In this document: positions 1-6,998 of the stretch, piece by piece
How the letters are laid out: each line of letters begins with the position of its first letter
Position numbering within the stretch: position 1 is the first letter of the stretch
Assembly: GCA_964630265.1 (NCBI GenBank)
Contig: CAZVRW010000060.1
Location: forward strand, 1 to 20,861
Direction: 5' to 3'
Length of the DNA stretch: 20,861 nucleotides
Source: CAZBWP01 sp964630265
Lineage (GTDB): Bacteria > Pseudomonadota > Alphaproteobacteria > Rhodospirillales > Defluviicoccaceae
The notes under the pieces: model-generated
Told to the model about the DNA's origin: nothing
Databases searched by the model: none
Seen by the model: the letters and a program-made list of their open reading frames with translations, nothing else
Program-made: the position numbers and the translations under genes

Positions 1-794
1 ACCGGTCCCGGCACCTCGTGCAGCAGGTAGACACAAGTAATGGCATCGACGTCGGCGTCGGCGATCGGCAGCGCCTCCGCCAGTCCCCGCACCAGACGTA
101 CCCGCGAGAACCGCGCGAGCCGCCGCCCGGCCTCGCGCAGGTAGGCGTCGCTCAGATCCAACGCCGTGAGGTCGAGGCGCGGATAGGTGTCCTTCAGCAT
201 GCAGGCGAAGCGCCCGGTGCCACAGGCGACATCGAGCAGGCGCACGTCGGCGATCCCCCGGCCCGCCGCGCGCCCGCCCTTGGCCCGCCGCGCGCCGAGC
301 CAGTCGCCCAGCGGCACCAGCGCCTGCCGGCGCATGGCGTCGGTGGCGCCGAGGAACAGCACCTCGGTCTGGTGGTCGTAGAGCCGGGCGGAGCGCTCGC
401 TGAGATAGCCGTCGGTCTGGAAGTGGAAGTTGCGGCGGTAGTAGTCGGGCAGACCTGCCGCGTCGGGGTGGGCGCGCACGTCGCGGAAGCCATTGCGCCG
501 CCGCCGCTCCACCACCTCGGGCAGGTCGCGCAGGTAGGCCCGCGCACCCGGCAGCCAGCCCAGCGGCGCCGTCAACAGATCATCGGGCAGGTCGTAATAG
601 CCGGCCCGCACGTTGGCCCAGTCGCGGCGGAACAGGTCGCGGACGTCGGCGAGCAGGGTCCGCATGTCGCGCGTGAAGCCCGCCCGCCGTCGCCGCTCGC
701 GCGGCAGCGACAGCCGCCGACCCACCAGGTACTCGCCGAGGAACCAGCCCATCCGGGCGTTCTGTCCCAGCCAGTAGGCGCTTTCCCGCAACAT
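1..794 (-). CDS. SAM-dependent class I methyltransferase (partial, C-terminus beyond window)
   Basis: The minus-strand frame is open from about 830 to base 1, so the C-terminal part lies outside the window. The translation contains a class I motif I (LDVACGTGRF, complement of about 215-245), followed by an acidic post-I segment (LDLTALDLSDAYLREAG) and a segment like motif IV (ADVDAITCVYLLHEVPGP), which ends at the edge. About 180 residues precede motif I, including the stretch HFQTDGYLSERSARLYDHQTEVLF. Substrate is unknown. Three in-frame ATGs are possible (830, 806, 794). I chose 794 because it begins the compact MLRESAYW start and has a G-rich stretch just upstream. It lies 58 bases after thiY on the same strand and could be the last gene of the TPP-controlled operon, although no thiamine role is known for it. 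The family is secure and the function is not. Confidence 0.8.
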   Translation of the reverse strand, partial: MLRESAYWLGQNARMGWFLGEYLVGRRLSLPRERRRRAGFTRDMRTLLADVRDLFRRDWANVRAGYYDLPDDLLTAPLGWLPGARAYLRDLPEVVERRRRNGFRDVRAHPDAAGLPDYYRRNFHFQTDGYLSERSARLYDHQTEVLFLGATDAMRRQALVPLGDWLGARRAKGGRAAGRGIADVRLLDVACGTGRFACMLKDTYPRLDLTALDLSDAYLREAGRRLARFSRVRLVRGLAEALPIADADVDAITCVYLLHEVPGP

Positions 795-852
795 GCCCCC
801 ATCCATCCGTGGCCTGATCCGACCCCTCATATGGACGTGGACCCGCTTTGGA

Positions 853-1791
853 TCACGGCAGTTCGACGGCGTAGCTGTCGAGATCGGGCGCCGCGTCGAT
901 CAGCCCGCGTGCCGTGGCGAACGCGGCGAAGCGGACGTAGCGGTGGCGATCGAGGGCGGCGGGGCGCAGCGCCAACCGCGGCAGCGTGTCGGCCCAGGCG
1001 CGGCGGTTGAGCTCGTCGTCCAGATCGGGATAGGCGGCGACGAACAGCCGCCACCCCTCGTCCGGATGGTTCAGCAGAAACTGCACGGCCCGCTCCAGGG
1101 CGTCCAGGAAGGGGCGCAGCCGCGCATCGTCCAGGCGGGCGGCGTTGGCGACCAGGATCAACTCGTCATAGGCCGGCACGCCTTCCTCCTCGGGAAAGAA
1201 GGCGCGGCCCGGCCGCTCGATGATGTCCATCTGGTTGAGCTCGAAGTTGCGGAAGGCGCCGATCACCGCCGCCACCTGGCCGGAGACCAGCGACGGCGAC
1301 AGCGAGAAGTTGACGTTGACCAACTCCACGTCGGCGAGGCCGAGGCCGTGCCGCTCCAGCATCGTGCCGAGCAGGGCCTCCTCGAAGCCGCCCACCGAAT
1401 AACCCACCTTGCGGCCCTTCAGGTCGGCGATCGCCTGCACCGGGCCGTCCCGCAGCACCACCAGGGTGTTCAGGGGCGTCGCCACCAGGGTGCCGATGCG
1501 CACCAGCGGCAGGCCGGCCGCCACCTGCAGGTGCAGCTGCGGCTGATAGGACACGGCGAGGTCGGCCTTGCCGGCGGCGACCAGCTTCGGCGGATCGTTC
1601 GGGTTGGCCGGTGCCACCAGCTCGACGTCGAGGCCCGCCTCGGCGAAGTAGCCGCGCTCGCGGGCGATGACCAGCGGCGCGTGATCAGGGTTGACGAACC
1701 AGTCGAGCAGCACCGTGAACCGTTCCGCCGCCATGCCCGGGCGGGTGGCGGCGAGGAGGGCGATGAGCACGAAGGCGAGCAGTCGGAGCAT
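853..1791 (-). CDS. thiY: ABC transporter substrate-binding protein for thiamine pyrimidine precursor (ThiY/NMT1-like)
   Basis: This 312-residue protein starts with a cleavable signal peptide (residues 1 to about 21, hydrophobic LLAFVLIALLAAT, then AAERF). The mature start FTVLLDWFVNPDHAPLVIARERGYFAEAGLDV is typical of NMT1/THI5-like periplasmic binding proteins. ThiY members of this family bind N-formyl-4-amino-5-aminomethyl-2-methylpyrimidine, a thiamine breakdown product salvaged to HMP. Here the role is inferred from the family match, from co-transcription with a permease and ATPase, and from the TPP riboswitch heading the operon. It is the third gene of thiZ-thiX-thiY, starting 37 bases after thiX ends. 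The length matches the family. A related pyrimidine ligand cannot be excluded. Confidence 0.9.
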   Translation of the reverse strand: MLRLLAFVLIALLAATRPGMAAERFTVLLDWFVNPDHAPLVIARERGYFAEAGLDVELVAPANPNDPPKLVAAGKADLAVSYQPQLHLQVAAGLPLVRIGTLVATPLNTLVVLRDGPVQAIADLKGRKVGYSVGGFEEALLGTMLERHGLGLADVELVNVNFSLSPSLVSGQVAAVIGAFRNFELNQMDIIERPGRAFFPEEEGVPAYDELILVANAARLDDARLRPFLDALERAVQFLLNHPDEGWRLFVAAYPDLDDELNRRAWADTLPRLALRPAALDRHRYVRFAAFATARGLIDAAPDLDSYAVELP

Positions 1792-1828
1792 GGCGGAGTC
1801 CTCGCTGGTCTCGGGGTCAGTCTTAGGG

Positions 1829-2587
1829 TCAGTCTCGGAGGGGTGGGGCGTCGGGTTGCCAGGGCAGGGCGCGGCGGAGCAGGGCGTCGACGGCGAACCA
1901 CAGGCCGACCGCCAGCAGCGCCAGCGTGAGCAGGGCGGCGAACATCACGTCCACCTGCATGCGGGCGTTGGCGTGCAGCATCAGGTAGCCCAGCCCGGCG
2001 CTGGAGCCGACCCATTCGCCGACGATGGCGCCGATCGGCGCCACGGCGACGGCGACGCGCAGTCCGGAGGCCAGCGCCGGCAGGGCCGCCGGAATGCGGA
2101 CATGGCGCAGCGTCGCCCAGCCGCCGGCATCCATGCTGCGCGCCAGATCCAGCCAGCCGGGCTCGGTGCGCCGCAGGCCGTCGGTGAACGCGGCGGTCAC
2201 CGGAAAGAAAATGATCAGCGTCGCCATCGCCACCTTCGAGGCCATGCCGTAGCCGAGCCACAGCACCAGCAGCGGCGCCAGCGCGAACACCGGCACCGCC
2301 TGGCTCACCACCAGCACCGGCAGCAGCCAGCGCCGGGCCGGGCGGACCGCCGCCATCAGCACCGCCGAGCCGCAGCCGAGCAGGATGCCGAAGACCAAGC
2401 CGAGCGCGATCTCGGCGAAGGTGATGCTGGCGTGGTGGAGCAGCGACGGCGCCTGCGCCACCCAGGCTTCGGCGACGCCGAGCGGGCCGGGCAGGATATA
2501 GGGGGGCACGCCGGTCGCCAGCACGATCCCCTGCCATCCGGTGATCAGGCCGGCGGCGACGATCAGCGGCCGCAGGGCGCGCCTCAT
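1829..2587 (-). CDS. thiX: ABC transporter permease for thiamine pyrimidine precursor (ThiX)
   Basis: A 252-residue integral inner-membrane protein of the binding-protein-dependent permease family. Several hydrophobic segments are visible, and the cytoplasmic EAA-type loop is seen around LDLARSMDAGGWATLRHVRI with PAALPALASGLRVA after it, the surface that contacts the ATPase. The frame is open much further upstream, but the start MRRALRPLIVAAGL is favoured. Its ATG at 2587 overlaps the thiZ stop codon by four bases (ATGA), the usual translational-coupling arrangement, and everything upstream in this frame is a shadow of thiZ. With thiZ and thiY it forms a complete importer for a thiamine pyrimidine precursor under one TPP riboswitch. 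Confidence 0.9.
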   Translation of the reverse strand: MRRALRPLIVAAGLITGWQGIVLATGVPPYILPGPLGVAEAWVAQAPSLLHHASITFAEIALGLVFGILLGCGSAVLMAAVRPARRWLLPVLVVSQAVPVFALAPLLVLWLGYGMASKVAMATLIIFFPVTAAFTDGLRRTEPGWLDLARSMDAGGWATLRHVRIPAALPALASGLRVAVAVAPIGAIVGEWVGSSAGLGYLMLHANARMQVDVMFAALLTLALLAVGLWFAVDALLRRALPWQPDAPPLRD

Positions 2588-3345
2588 CGGTGGGCCTCGG
2601 CGAGGCGGCGCAACAGCACCCCCTGCAACTCCAGCACCTCCGCATCGTCGACGGCGCGCGGCGGCGACCCCAAGGGCTCCAGCGGCGCGCCGAGCCGCGC
2701 CGGCCGGCCCGCCATGACGACGATCCGGTCGGCGAGACGCAGCGCCTCCAGCGGATCGTGGGTGACCAGCAGCACTGTGCGCCCGGCGAGCAGCCGCGCC
2801 GCCAAATCTTGCAGGCGGATGCGGGTGATCGCGTCGACGGCCGAGAACGGCTCGTCCATCAGTACCACCGGCCGGTCCTCCATCAGCGTCCGCGCCAAAG
2901 CGGCGCGCTGGCGCATGCCGCCGGAAAGCTCGGCCGGTCGGGCGGCGGCACTGTCCGCCAGCCCCACCGCGGCCAGGAGGCTCAACGCCCGCTGCCGCTC
3001 CGCCGCGCCGACGGGCCGGCGCCGGAGGCGGTGGCCCAACAGCACCGCATCGAGCACGCTGGCCCACGGCAGCAGCAGATCGGTCTGCGCCATGTAGGCG
3101 GCACGCCCGGCGATGGGCGCGCCGTCGTCGCCGGCGATTCGGCCTCCGGCGGCGTCGTCGAGGGTGAGGCCCAGCATCCAGCGCAGCAGCGAGGTCTTGC
3201 CGACGCCGCTGGGTCCGAGCAGTGCCGTCCACGTCCCCGCCGGCAGCGTCAGGTCGAGGCCGTCGAACAGCGGCTCGCCGGCGTGCGCGAGACGCGCGCC
3301 GGTGACGATCACCGTGGGAACGTGACAGGTCGGCTGATCGAGCAT
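2584..3345 (-). CDS. thiZ: ABC transporter ATP-binding protein for thiamine pyrimidine precursor (ThiZ)
   Basis: A 253-residue cytoplasmic ATPase with Walker A (GPSGVGKT, residues 44-51), signature LSGGMRQRAALARTL, Walker B VVLMDEPFSAVD and the switch histidine in LLVTHDPLEAL. The domain resembles the nitrate/taurine/HMP importer ATPases. The open frame extends far upstream through the riboswitch and beyond, but that extension has no coding character. The ATG at 3345 is chosen because a GGAGGG ribosome-binding site ends 12 bases before it. That site is part of the 3' end of the TPP aptamer, so ligand binding should hide it. This is the first gene of the operon. Assignment to thiamine-precursor import rests mainly on the riboswitch and the ThiY-like partner. 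Confidence 0.92.
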   Translation of the reverse strand: MLDQPTCHVPTVIVTGARLAHAGEPLFDGLDLTLPAGTWTALLGPSGVGKTSLLRWMLGLTLDDAAGGRIAGDDGAPIAGRAAYMAQTDLLLPWASVLDAVLLGHRLRRRPVGAAERQRALSLLAAVGLADSAAARPAELSGGMRQRAALARTLMEDRPVVLMDEPFSAVDAITRIRLQDLAARLLAGRTVLLVTHDPLEALRLADRIVVMAGRPARLGAPLEPLGSPPRAVDDAEVLELQGVLLRRLAEAHR

Positions 3346-3350
3346 GCGAT

Positions 3351-3442
3351 CACTCTTCCCTCCGCCGGCATGACCCGGATCAGGTTCATGGGGTCGTCTC
3401 CAACAGGGAGACCTCTCAGCCGCCAATCGGCTCCCCCGAGTG
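3351..3442 (-). ncRNA. TPP riboswitch (THI element) upstream of thiZXY
   Basis: Read on the minus strand, this stretch carries the conserved thiamine-pyrophosphate aptamer blocks in order: CTCGGGGGAGCC, GGCTGAGA, then GACCCCATGAACCTGATC, then CGGGTCATGCCGGCG and GGAGGGAA. P1 is closed by CACTC (complement of 3438-3442) pairing with GAGTG (complement of 3351-3355). The P3 arm is GGTCTCC-GGAGAC. The thiZ ATG lies only five bases after P1. Its only good ribosome-binding site is the conserved GGAGGG inside the aptamer, so repression is probably by direct occlusion of translation initiation when TPP is bound. No T-tract terminator stem is visible. Confidence 0.96.
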
Positions 3443-3450
3443 CACCGGGG

Positions 3451-3479
3451 GATATGGCCGAGCCCCGCAAAGATGACAA
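3451..3479 (-). promoter_or_regulatory. Probable sigma-70-type promoter of the thiZXY operon
   Basis: On the minus strand TTGTCA (complement of 3474-3479) is followed after exactly 17 bases by CATATC (complement of 3451-3456). A start site about seven bases downstream would fall near 3444, almost exactly at the 5' end of the TPP aptamer, which supports the call. The -10 box is weak. The -35 box lies inside the first copy of the 13-bp tandem repeat. Confidence 0.5.
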
Positions 3480-3538
3480 GGGGGCATGACCAGAGGGCAT
3501 GACAAGGGGGCATGACCAGGGGGCATGACCAGGGGGGG
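3473..3538 (+). repeat. Five tandem copies of a 13-bp G-rich repeat
   Basis: Unit ATGACMAGGGGGC begins at 3473, 3486, 3499, 3512 and 3525 with an exact period of 13. Copies 1 and 3 read ATGACAA and copies 2, 4 and 5 read ATGACCA. Copy 2 has GAGGG in place of GGGGG, and copy 5 has two extra G. It fills the space between the divergent thi operon and the DUF192 gene. Another run of five G follows at 3549-3553. Confidence 0.9.
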
Positions 3539-3621
3539 CACACGACTTGGGGGAACCACAGGGCGAGGCGGCGGCGCGGAATCCGCTGGGCCGCCGGCGC
3601 GCCGGCCGCTACAACATCGGC

Positions 3622-4095
3622 ATGCGCATCGGTCGTCGTCAGATCCTGCGTGCTGGTCTCGGCGTCCTGTTTTTGGCGTCGGCCGCCGCTATTCCCTTGG
3701 CCGCGCCGCCGGACGAGGTGCTCGTGCTGCGTACCCCACACGGGCCGGTGCCGATCCGCGTCGAGGTGGTCGCCACACCGGAGGCGCGGGCCCAGGGGCT
3801 GATGCATCGCCGTCACTTGGCCGCCGATGCCGGCATGCTCTTCGATTTTGGCCGGCCGAAGCGCGTCTCCATGTGGATGAAGGACACGTTCATTCCCCTG
3901 GACATGCTGTTCATCGACGCAACCGGCGTGATCGCCGCGATCGCTGAGAACACCGAGCCGCACTCCCTGGCCTCGATTCGCGCGCCGCGGCCGGTGCTGG
4001 CGGTGCTCGAGGTCAATGCCGGCACGACTCGGAAGCTCGGAATCGCCACCGGCGATCGGGTCGAGCACCGCATCTTCGCACCCGCGGCAGACTGA
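3622..4095 (+). CDS. Exported DUF192 family protein
   Basis: A 157-residue protein with an N-terminal signal (residues 1 to about 28, MRIGRRQILRAGLGVLFLASA). The adjacent arginines followed by QILR resemble a twin-arginine signal, but a Sec signal is also possible. The rest is a full DUF192 domain, recognised by TPEARAQGLMHR, then MLFDF, then the hallmark MWMKDTFIPLDMLFID and the C-terminal LEVNAGTTRKLGI. The molecular role of DUF192 is not established. The frame is open from a TTG at 3547, but that would add an arginine-rich stretch before the signal, so the first in-frame ATG (3622) is used. No clear ribosome-binding site is visible for either start. It is transcribed away from thiZXY. Confidence 0.88.
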   Translation: MRIGRRQILRAGLGVLFLASAAAIPLAAPPDEVLVLRTPHGPVPIRVEVVATPEARAQGLMHRRHLAADAGMLFDFGRPKRVSMWMKDTFIPLDMLFIDATGVIAAIAENTEPHSLASIRAPRPVLAVLEVNAGTTRKLGIATGDRVEHRIFAPAAD

Positions 4096-4349
4096 ACGCT
4101 CGCAATTGCAGCATCTTGCGTTCCGGCGTCGCCGGTCCGCGCCGTCGTCAGGGCCGCCCAGCGTTTGCGTAAGGCCTGTCTACCCGGGATGAGGGTTGCG
4201 GATGGTCGCCGGGACGGTTAACTCTCTCTCAACTTTCGCAGTGCACAATGATCGTGGCTAGGGCGGGCGCGGCGTCGCGTAGGACGCGCCAACCGCTCCA
4301 TGGCCGGGGACGGACCGTCGCGTGTTTGGTGTGCCAACAGGAGAAACCC

Positions 4350-4646
4350 GTGCCGACCTCCGCTTTCACGATCGACGAGATATCGGCGTTCGAAGACTGG
4401 TTCCGCGCCGGCGCGACGTGGCGCGACTGGCACCGCCGCGTCGGTGCCCATGGCGAGGACGTCATCGAGATGATCCCCGAAGGCGGCCGCTCGCCGTCGC
4501 TGCAGGTGGCGAAAATCGATGATACCTACCTGGCCACCGGCTTCGATGGCTGGGGCCTCACCGTCTGCGATGATTTCGAGGAACTGCTGGGGATCCTCGC
4601 GGCGTGGCGTCCGCGCCCTCGCGCCGCCGCCAGCCGCGCCGCCTGA
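4350..4646 (+). CDS. Small hypothetical protein (GTG start)
   Basis: A 98-residue soluble protein I do not recognise. The start is the GTG at 4350, because AGGAG lies six bases upstream (4339-4343) and the sequence then reads PTSAFTIDEISAFEDWFRAG, which looks like a natural amphipathic N-terminus. An upstream ATG at 4248 in the same frame would add a low-complexity basic stretch. The protein is acidic and rich in tryptophan (DWFRAGATWRDWHRR, GFDGWGLTVCDD) and ends in an arginine/alanine-rich tail. No signal peptide or membrane segment is seen. The codon use and clean start make it a likely real gene, without known function. Confidence 0.7.
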   Translation: MPTSAFTIDEISAFEDWFRAGATWRDWHRRVGAHGEDVIEMIPEGGRSPSLQVAKIDDTYLATGFDGWGLTVCDDFEELLGILAAWRPRPRAAASRAA

Positions 4647-4696
4647 AGTCTCCGCCGCGTCACGGCTGCGGTCCGACGATCGCAAGCGCCGCGCCG

Positions 4697-4725
4697 TTGT
4701 CAGCGAAGCCGAAAAGCCCTAGTTT
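4697..4725 (+). promoter_or_regulatory. Probable promoter of tRNA-Pro
   Basis: TTGTCA (4697-4702), a 17-base spacer and TAGTTT (4720-4725) end eight bases before the mature tRNA 5' end at 4734. The spacing is ideal and the location is as expected for a monocistronic tRNA gene. Confidence 0.6.
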
Positions 4726-4733
4726 CCCGGCAT

Positions 4734-4810
4734 CGGGGAGTGGCGCAGCCTGGTAGCGCATCTGCTTTGGGAGCAGAGGGTCGCTGGTTCGAATCCAGTC
4801 TCCCCGACCA
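4734..4810 (+). tRNA. tRNA-Pro (anticodon TGG)
   Basis: A 77-base cloverleaf. The acceptor stem CGGGGAG pairs with CTCCCCG, with discriminator A4807 and an encoded CCA at 4808-4810. The D arm contains GCGC AGCCTGGTA GCGC, the anticodon stem TCTGC/GCAGA closes the loop TTTGGGA with anticodon TGG at 4768-4770, and the T arm contains GGTTCGAATCC. The encoded CCA end and standard arms leave little doubt. Confidence 0.98.
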
Positions 4811-4868
4811 TCCCACGCCGCTCCCGCGGCCGATCTGCCGCGCCCGTCGACGGCGGACCCGGTGAGCG

Positions 4869-4915
4869 CGCGATCAAACCGCGATCAACTCGCAATGAAC
4901 CAATACCGCAATCAA
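4869..4915 (+). repeat. Four imperfect direct repeats CGCRATSAA upstream of the copper chaperone gene
   Basis: CGCGATCAA (4869-4877), CGCGATCAA (4880-4888), CGCAATGAA (4891-4899) and CGCAATCAA (4907-4915). The first three are spaced by exactly 11 bases, about one helical turn, and the fourth by 16. They end six bases before the ribosome-binding site, so they would be in the leader or the promoter. Chance repetition is possible. Confidence 0.5.
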
Positions 4916-4937
4916 CCAACAAGGAGATCCCGACGTG

Positions 4938-5459
4938 ATGCACCGCTTCCGCATGGTCACCGTCGCCGTGGCGCTGGCCGCGACGACCTTCGTGGCGAGC
5001 GCCTTCGCCGCCGATATCGCGGTGAGCGATCCATGGGCCCGCGCCTCGGCCGGCATGGCCAAGGCCGGCGCCGCCTTCATGGCGATCAACAACACCGGCG
5101 ACGCCGATCGGCTCGTCGCCGCCGCGGCCGACGTCTCCGATGTCGTCGAGTTGCACACCCACATCCAGGATGGCGAGATCATGCGCATGCGCCGCGTCGA
5201 CGGCATCGACGTGCCTGCCGGCGAGACGGTACTCCTCCAGCCAGGCGGCCTGCATGTCATGTTCCTCGGCCTGCGTGCGCCACTCGAGGAGGGCCAGCGC
5301 TTTCCCTTGACCCTCACCTTCGAAACCGCCGGCGACGTCACCGTCGATGTCGAGATCCGCGGGGCCGCCGCCATGGCGCCGATGGACGGTCACGGCCACG
5401 GCCACGGTGCCGGGGGCATGCAGATGCCGCCCCAGGCCCCCGCGGCGCCGGCGCGCTGA
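4938..5459 (+). CDS. Periplasmic PCu(A)C-type copper chaperone
   Basis: A 173-residue protein with a signal peptide (residues 1 to about 25, ending ASAFAA). It carries the PCu(A)C copper(I) motif with perfect spacing: H73, then ten residues to M84, then 21 to H106, then V-M108. A His/Met-rich tail (GHGHGHGAGGMQM) may give additional metal binding. Family members deliver copper to the CuA or CuB site of cytochrome c oxidase from the periplasm, often with Sco or a cytochrome oxidase gene nearby. No such partner is in this window. AAGGAG at 4921-4926 serves either the GTG at 4935 or the ATG at 4938. I list the ATG. A terminator follows at 5569. Confidence 0.93.
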   Translation: MHRFRMVTVAVALAATTFVASAFAADIAVSDPWARASAGMAKAGAAFMAINNTGDADRLVAAAADVSDVVELHTHIQDGEIMRMRRVDGIDVPAGETVLLQPGGLHVMFLGLRAPLEEGQRFPLTLTFETAGDVTVDVEIRGAAAMAPMDGHGHGHGAGGMQMPPQAPAAPAR

Positions 5460-5494
5460 GCATCGGCCCGCGCGACTCTCCGCAATTTCGGGCA

Positions 5495-5523
5495 CCGGCA
5501 CGCGTCCGCCCGACCCGTGCCGG
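5495..5523 (+). other. GC-rich hairpin downstream of the copper chaperone gene
   Basis: CCGGCACG (5495-5502) pairs perfectly with CGTGCCGG (5516-5523) around a 13-base loop. No T-run follows. It precedes the clearer terminator at 5569 and may help stabilise the transcript end. Confidence 0.45.
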
Positions 5524-5568
5524 CGAGCGATTCTCGGGTTTCGTCCCGTCGCCGTCGATCACGGGAAC

Positions 5569-5607
5569 CCGGCCGATCCGCTAGCGCGCTGAGATCGGCC
5601 GGCTTTT
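5569..5607 (+). terminator. Rho-independent terminator
   Basis: CCGGCCGATC (5569-5578) and GATCGGCCGG (5593-5602) form a perfect ten-pair stem with a 14-base loop, followed by CTTTT (5603-5607). It is placed to end the copper chaperone transcript. The inner loop contains the self-complementary AGCGCGCT. Confidence 0.75.
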
Positions 5608-5710
5608 CCGTTCAGATTGCAGTTTCACACCAGTTTAACACTTTTGGTCGTAGCAGGTGGTGCCGTCCGGACGTCCGGCGGAGGCGTATCGGCAATCGAG
5701 GTGTTCGATC

Positions 5711-5905
5711 ATGCTGTGTGCGAACTGCGGTGTGGAAGACGGCCTGCGCCGGCCGGGCGAGCGGCGAACGGTGTCCCTGTCCATCGCCGAATGGCTGCCG
5801 GGCCGCGGCCTGCTCCTCTGGTGCAGCCGCGAGTGTCACGATGGCTGGCGCGCCAAGCGCCGCGTCGCGGCGTTGCGCGACACGGCCTTGCGCAAGGCCG
5901 GTTGA
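5711..5905 (+). CDS. Small four-cysteine (zinc-ribbon-like) hypothetical protein
   Basis: A 64-residue protein with two cysteine knuckles, C3-x-x-C6 and C38-x-x-x-C42, separated by about 32 residues, then a basic helical tail (GWRAKRRVAALRDTALRKAG). This is the shape of a tiny treble-clef or zinc-ribbon protein, but I cannot name a family. The ATG at 5711 is preceded by CGAGGTG seven bases upstream. The frame is open upstream to a GTG at 5657, which would add residues without cysteines. It ends 17 bases before the stop of the convergent exported protein, and an upstream terminator separates it from the copper chaperone. Confidence 0.6.
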   Translation: MLCANCGVEDGLRRPGERRTVSLSIAEWLPGRGLLLWCSRECHDGWRAKRRVAALRDTALRKAG

Positions 5906-5922
5906 CCGGCGAACCTCGTTCT

Positions 5923-6837
5923 TCAGCGCCAGGTGAAGCGATAGGTGGTGCGCTCCACTTGGCGGGCCTCGGGGCCGTCGCCGACTCGCAGGAAAATGGT
6001 ATTCTCGCGGACGACCACGTAGGGTCGCAGGGTCTGCGGGTCGGTCTCCAGGCGGATCGTCGCCACCCGACGGACCGACTCCACCTCGCGCAGGAAATTT
6101 TCCACCCCCGCCGTGTCACCCGTCTGGCCGGCGACGCTGCGCATCATCGTCTCCCACCCCCGGTGGAACGCCGGATCGTCGAGAACGCCTTCCCAGCGCA
6201 GGGCGACGCAGCCGTCGCAGGCGGCGGAGGCGCCATCGTGGTGGATCGTCGTCCGCTGCCGCATGCTCTGACCGAACGTGCGCACCTCCGCCATGTCCGA
6301 ACGGCTCTCGCCGGCGGCCAAATCCACGTCGATCCAGGTGCCGACCCAGGTCGACCACGTATCGATCACCTTCATCGCCGCGGCGTCGCGCATTCGCGGG
6401 GTCTCGCGCATCACCTGGATCACCTGCGAAGCCTGCGGATTGTCGCCGTAGACCGCGTCCAGGCGATCGAACAGCGCGTCCAAATCCCCCTCGAAACCGG
6501 CGAACGCACCATCCTCGGCGATGCGGAGGGTCGGCACCGCCGCCGCGACGGCGATCGCCGGCATCACCATCGCCCGGTCGACCGGCGTCTCGATGGGGCG
6601 GCCGTCGAACACCAGCGGCTCAAAGTCGCGCCAGTGGACCAGGATGGTCTCGCCGTCGGCCGCCCGTTCGGTGCTGATCACCGAACTGAAGCGGGCGGCG
6701 CGCTCGCGCTTGAGCATGTCGATGGTGACGTCGGCGCGGCCGGGCACCGGCCAGTCGAAGGTGAAGGCTCCCGCCGATCCGCCTGAGACGGCAACGAGGA
6801 GGACGCCGAAGCCGGCCAGGAAACGCGATCTGTGCAT
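5923..6837 (-). CDS. Exported protein of unknown function
   Basis: A 304-residue protein with a signal peptide (MHRSRFLAGFGVLLVAVSGGSAGA, cleavage before FTFDWPVPG). The mature part is mixed alpha/beta, without internal membrane segments. It includes a C-D-G-C pair (ACDGCVALRWEG), probably a disulphide in the periplasm, and ends in alternating beta-like strands (RPYVVVRENTIFLRVG, RTTYRFTWR). I do not recognise the family. The ATG at 6837 has GGGAG six bases upstream. The frame continues upstream into the assembly gap, but that part lacks coding character. It is convergent with the small cysteine protein. Confidence 0.8.
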   Translation of the reverse strand: MHRSRFLAGFGVLLVAVSGGSAGAFTFDWPVPGRADVTIDMLKRERAARFSSVISTERAADGETILVHWRDFEPLVFDGRPIETPVDRAMVMPAIAVAAAVPTLRIAEDGAFAGFEGDLDALFDRLDAVYGDNPQASQVIQVMRETPRMRDAAAMKVIDTWSTWVGTWIDVDLAAGESRSDMAEVRTFGQSMRQRTTIHHDGASAACDGCVALRWEGVLDDPAFHRGWETMMRSVAGQTGDTAGVENFLREVESVRRVATIRLETDPQTLRPYVVVRENTIFLRVGDGPEARQVERTTYRFTWR

Positions 6838-6998
6838 GGGTCGCTCCCGAGGGAGGTTGAGTGCGGAGGCCGCTGCTGCCACTGTAGCGCCGCAGCGTCG
6901 CGCCGTCAGCCGGCAATGAGGCGTTCGCCACGGTATCTGGCCGTTTGCGGACCTTCGGCCGCCGTCTTGGCGCTCGGCGCCCGGATCGTTATGGCCAA

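Noticed and set aside
3473..3538. CRISPR array
   Set aside because: The units are only 13 bases in direct tandem without unique spacers. It is a minisatellite.
3346..4068. N-terminal extension of the thiZ frame to 4068
   Set aside because: It would translate the TPP riboswitch and the complement of the DUF192 gene. The ABC domain starts normally from the ATG at 3345.
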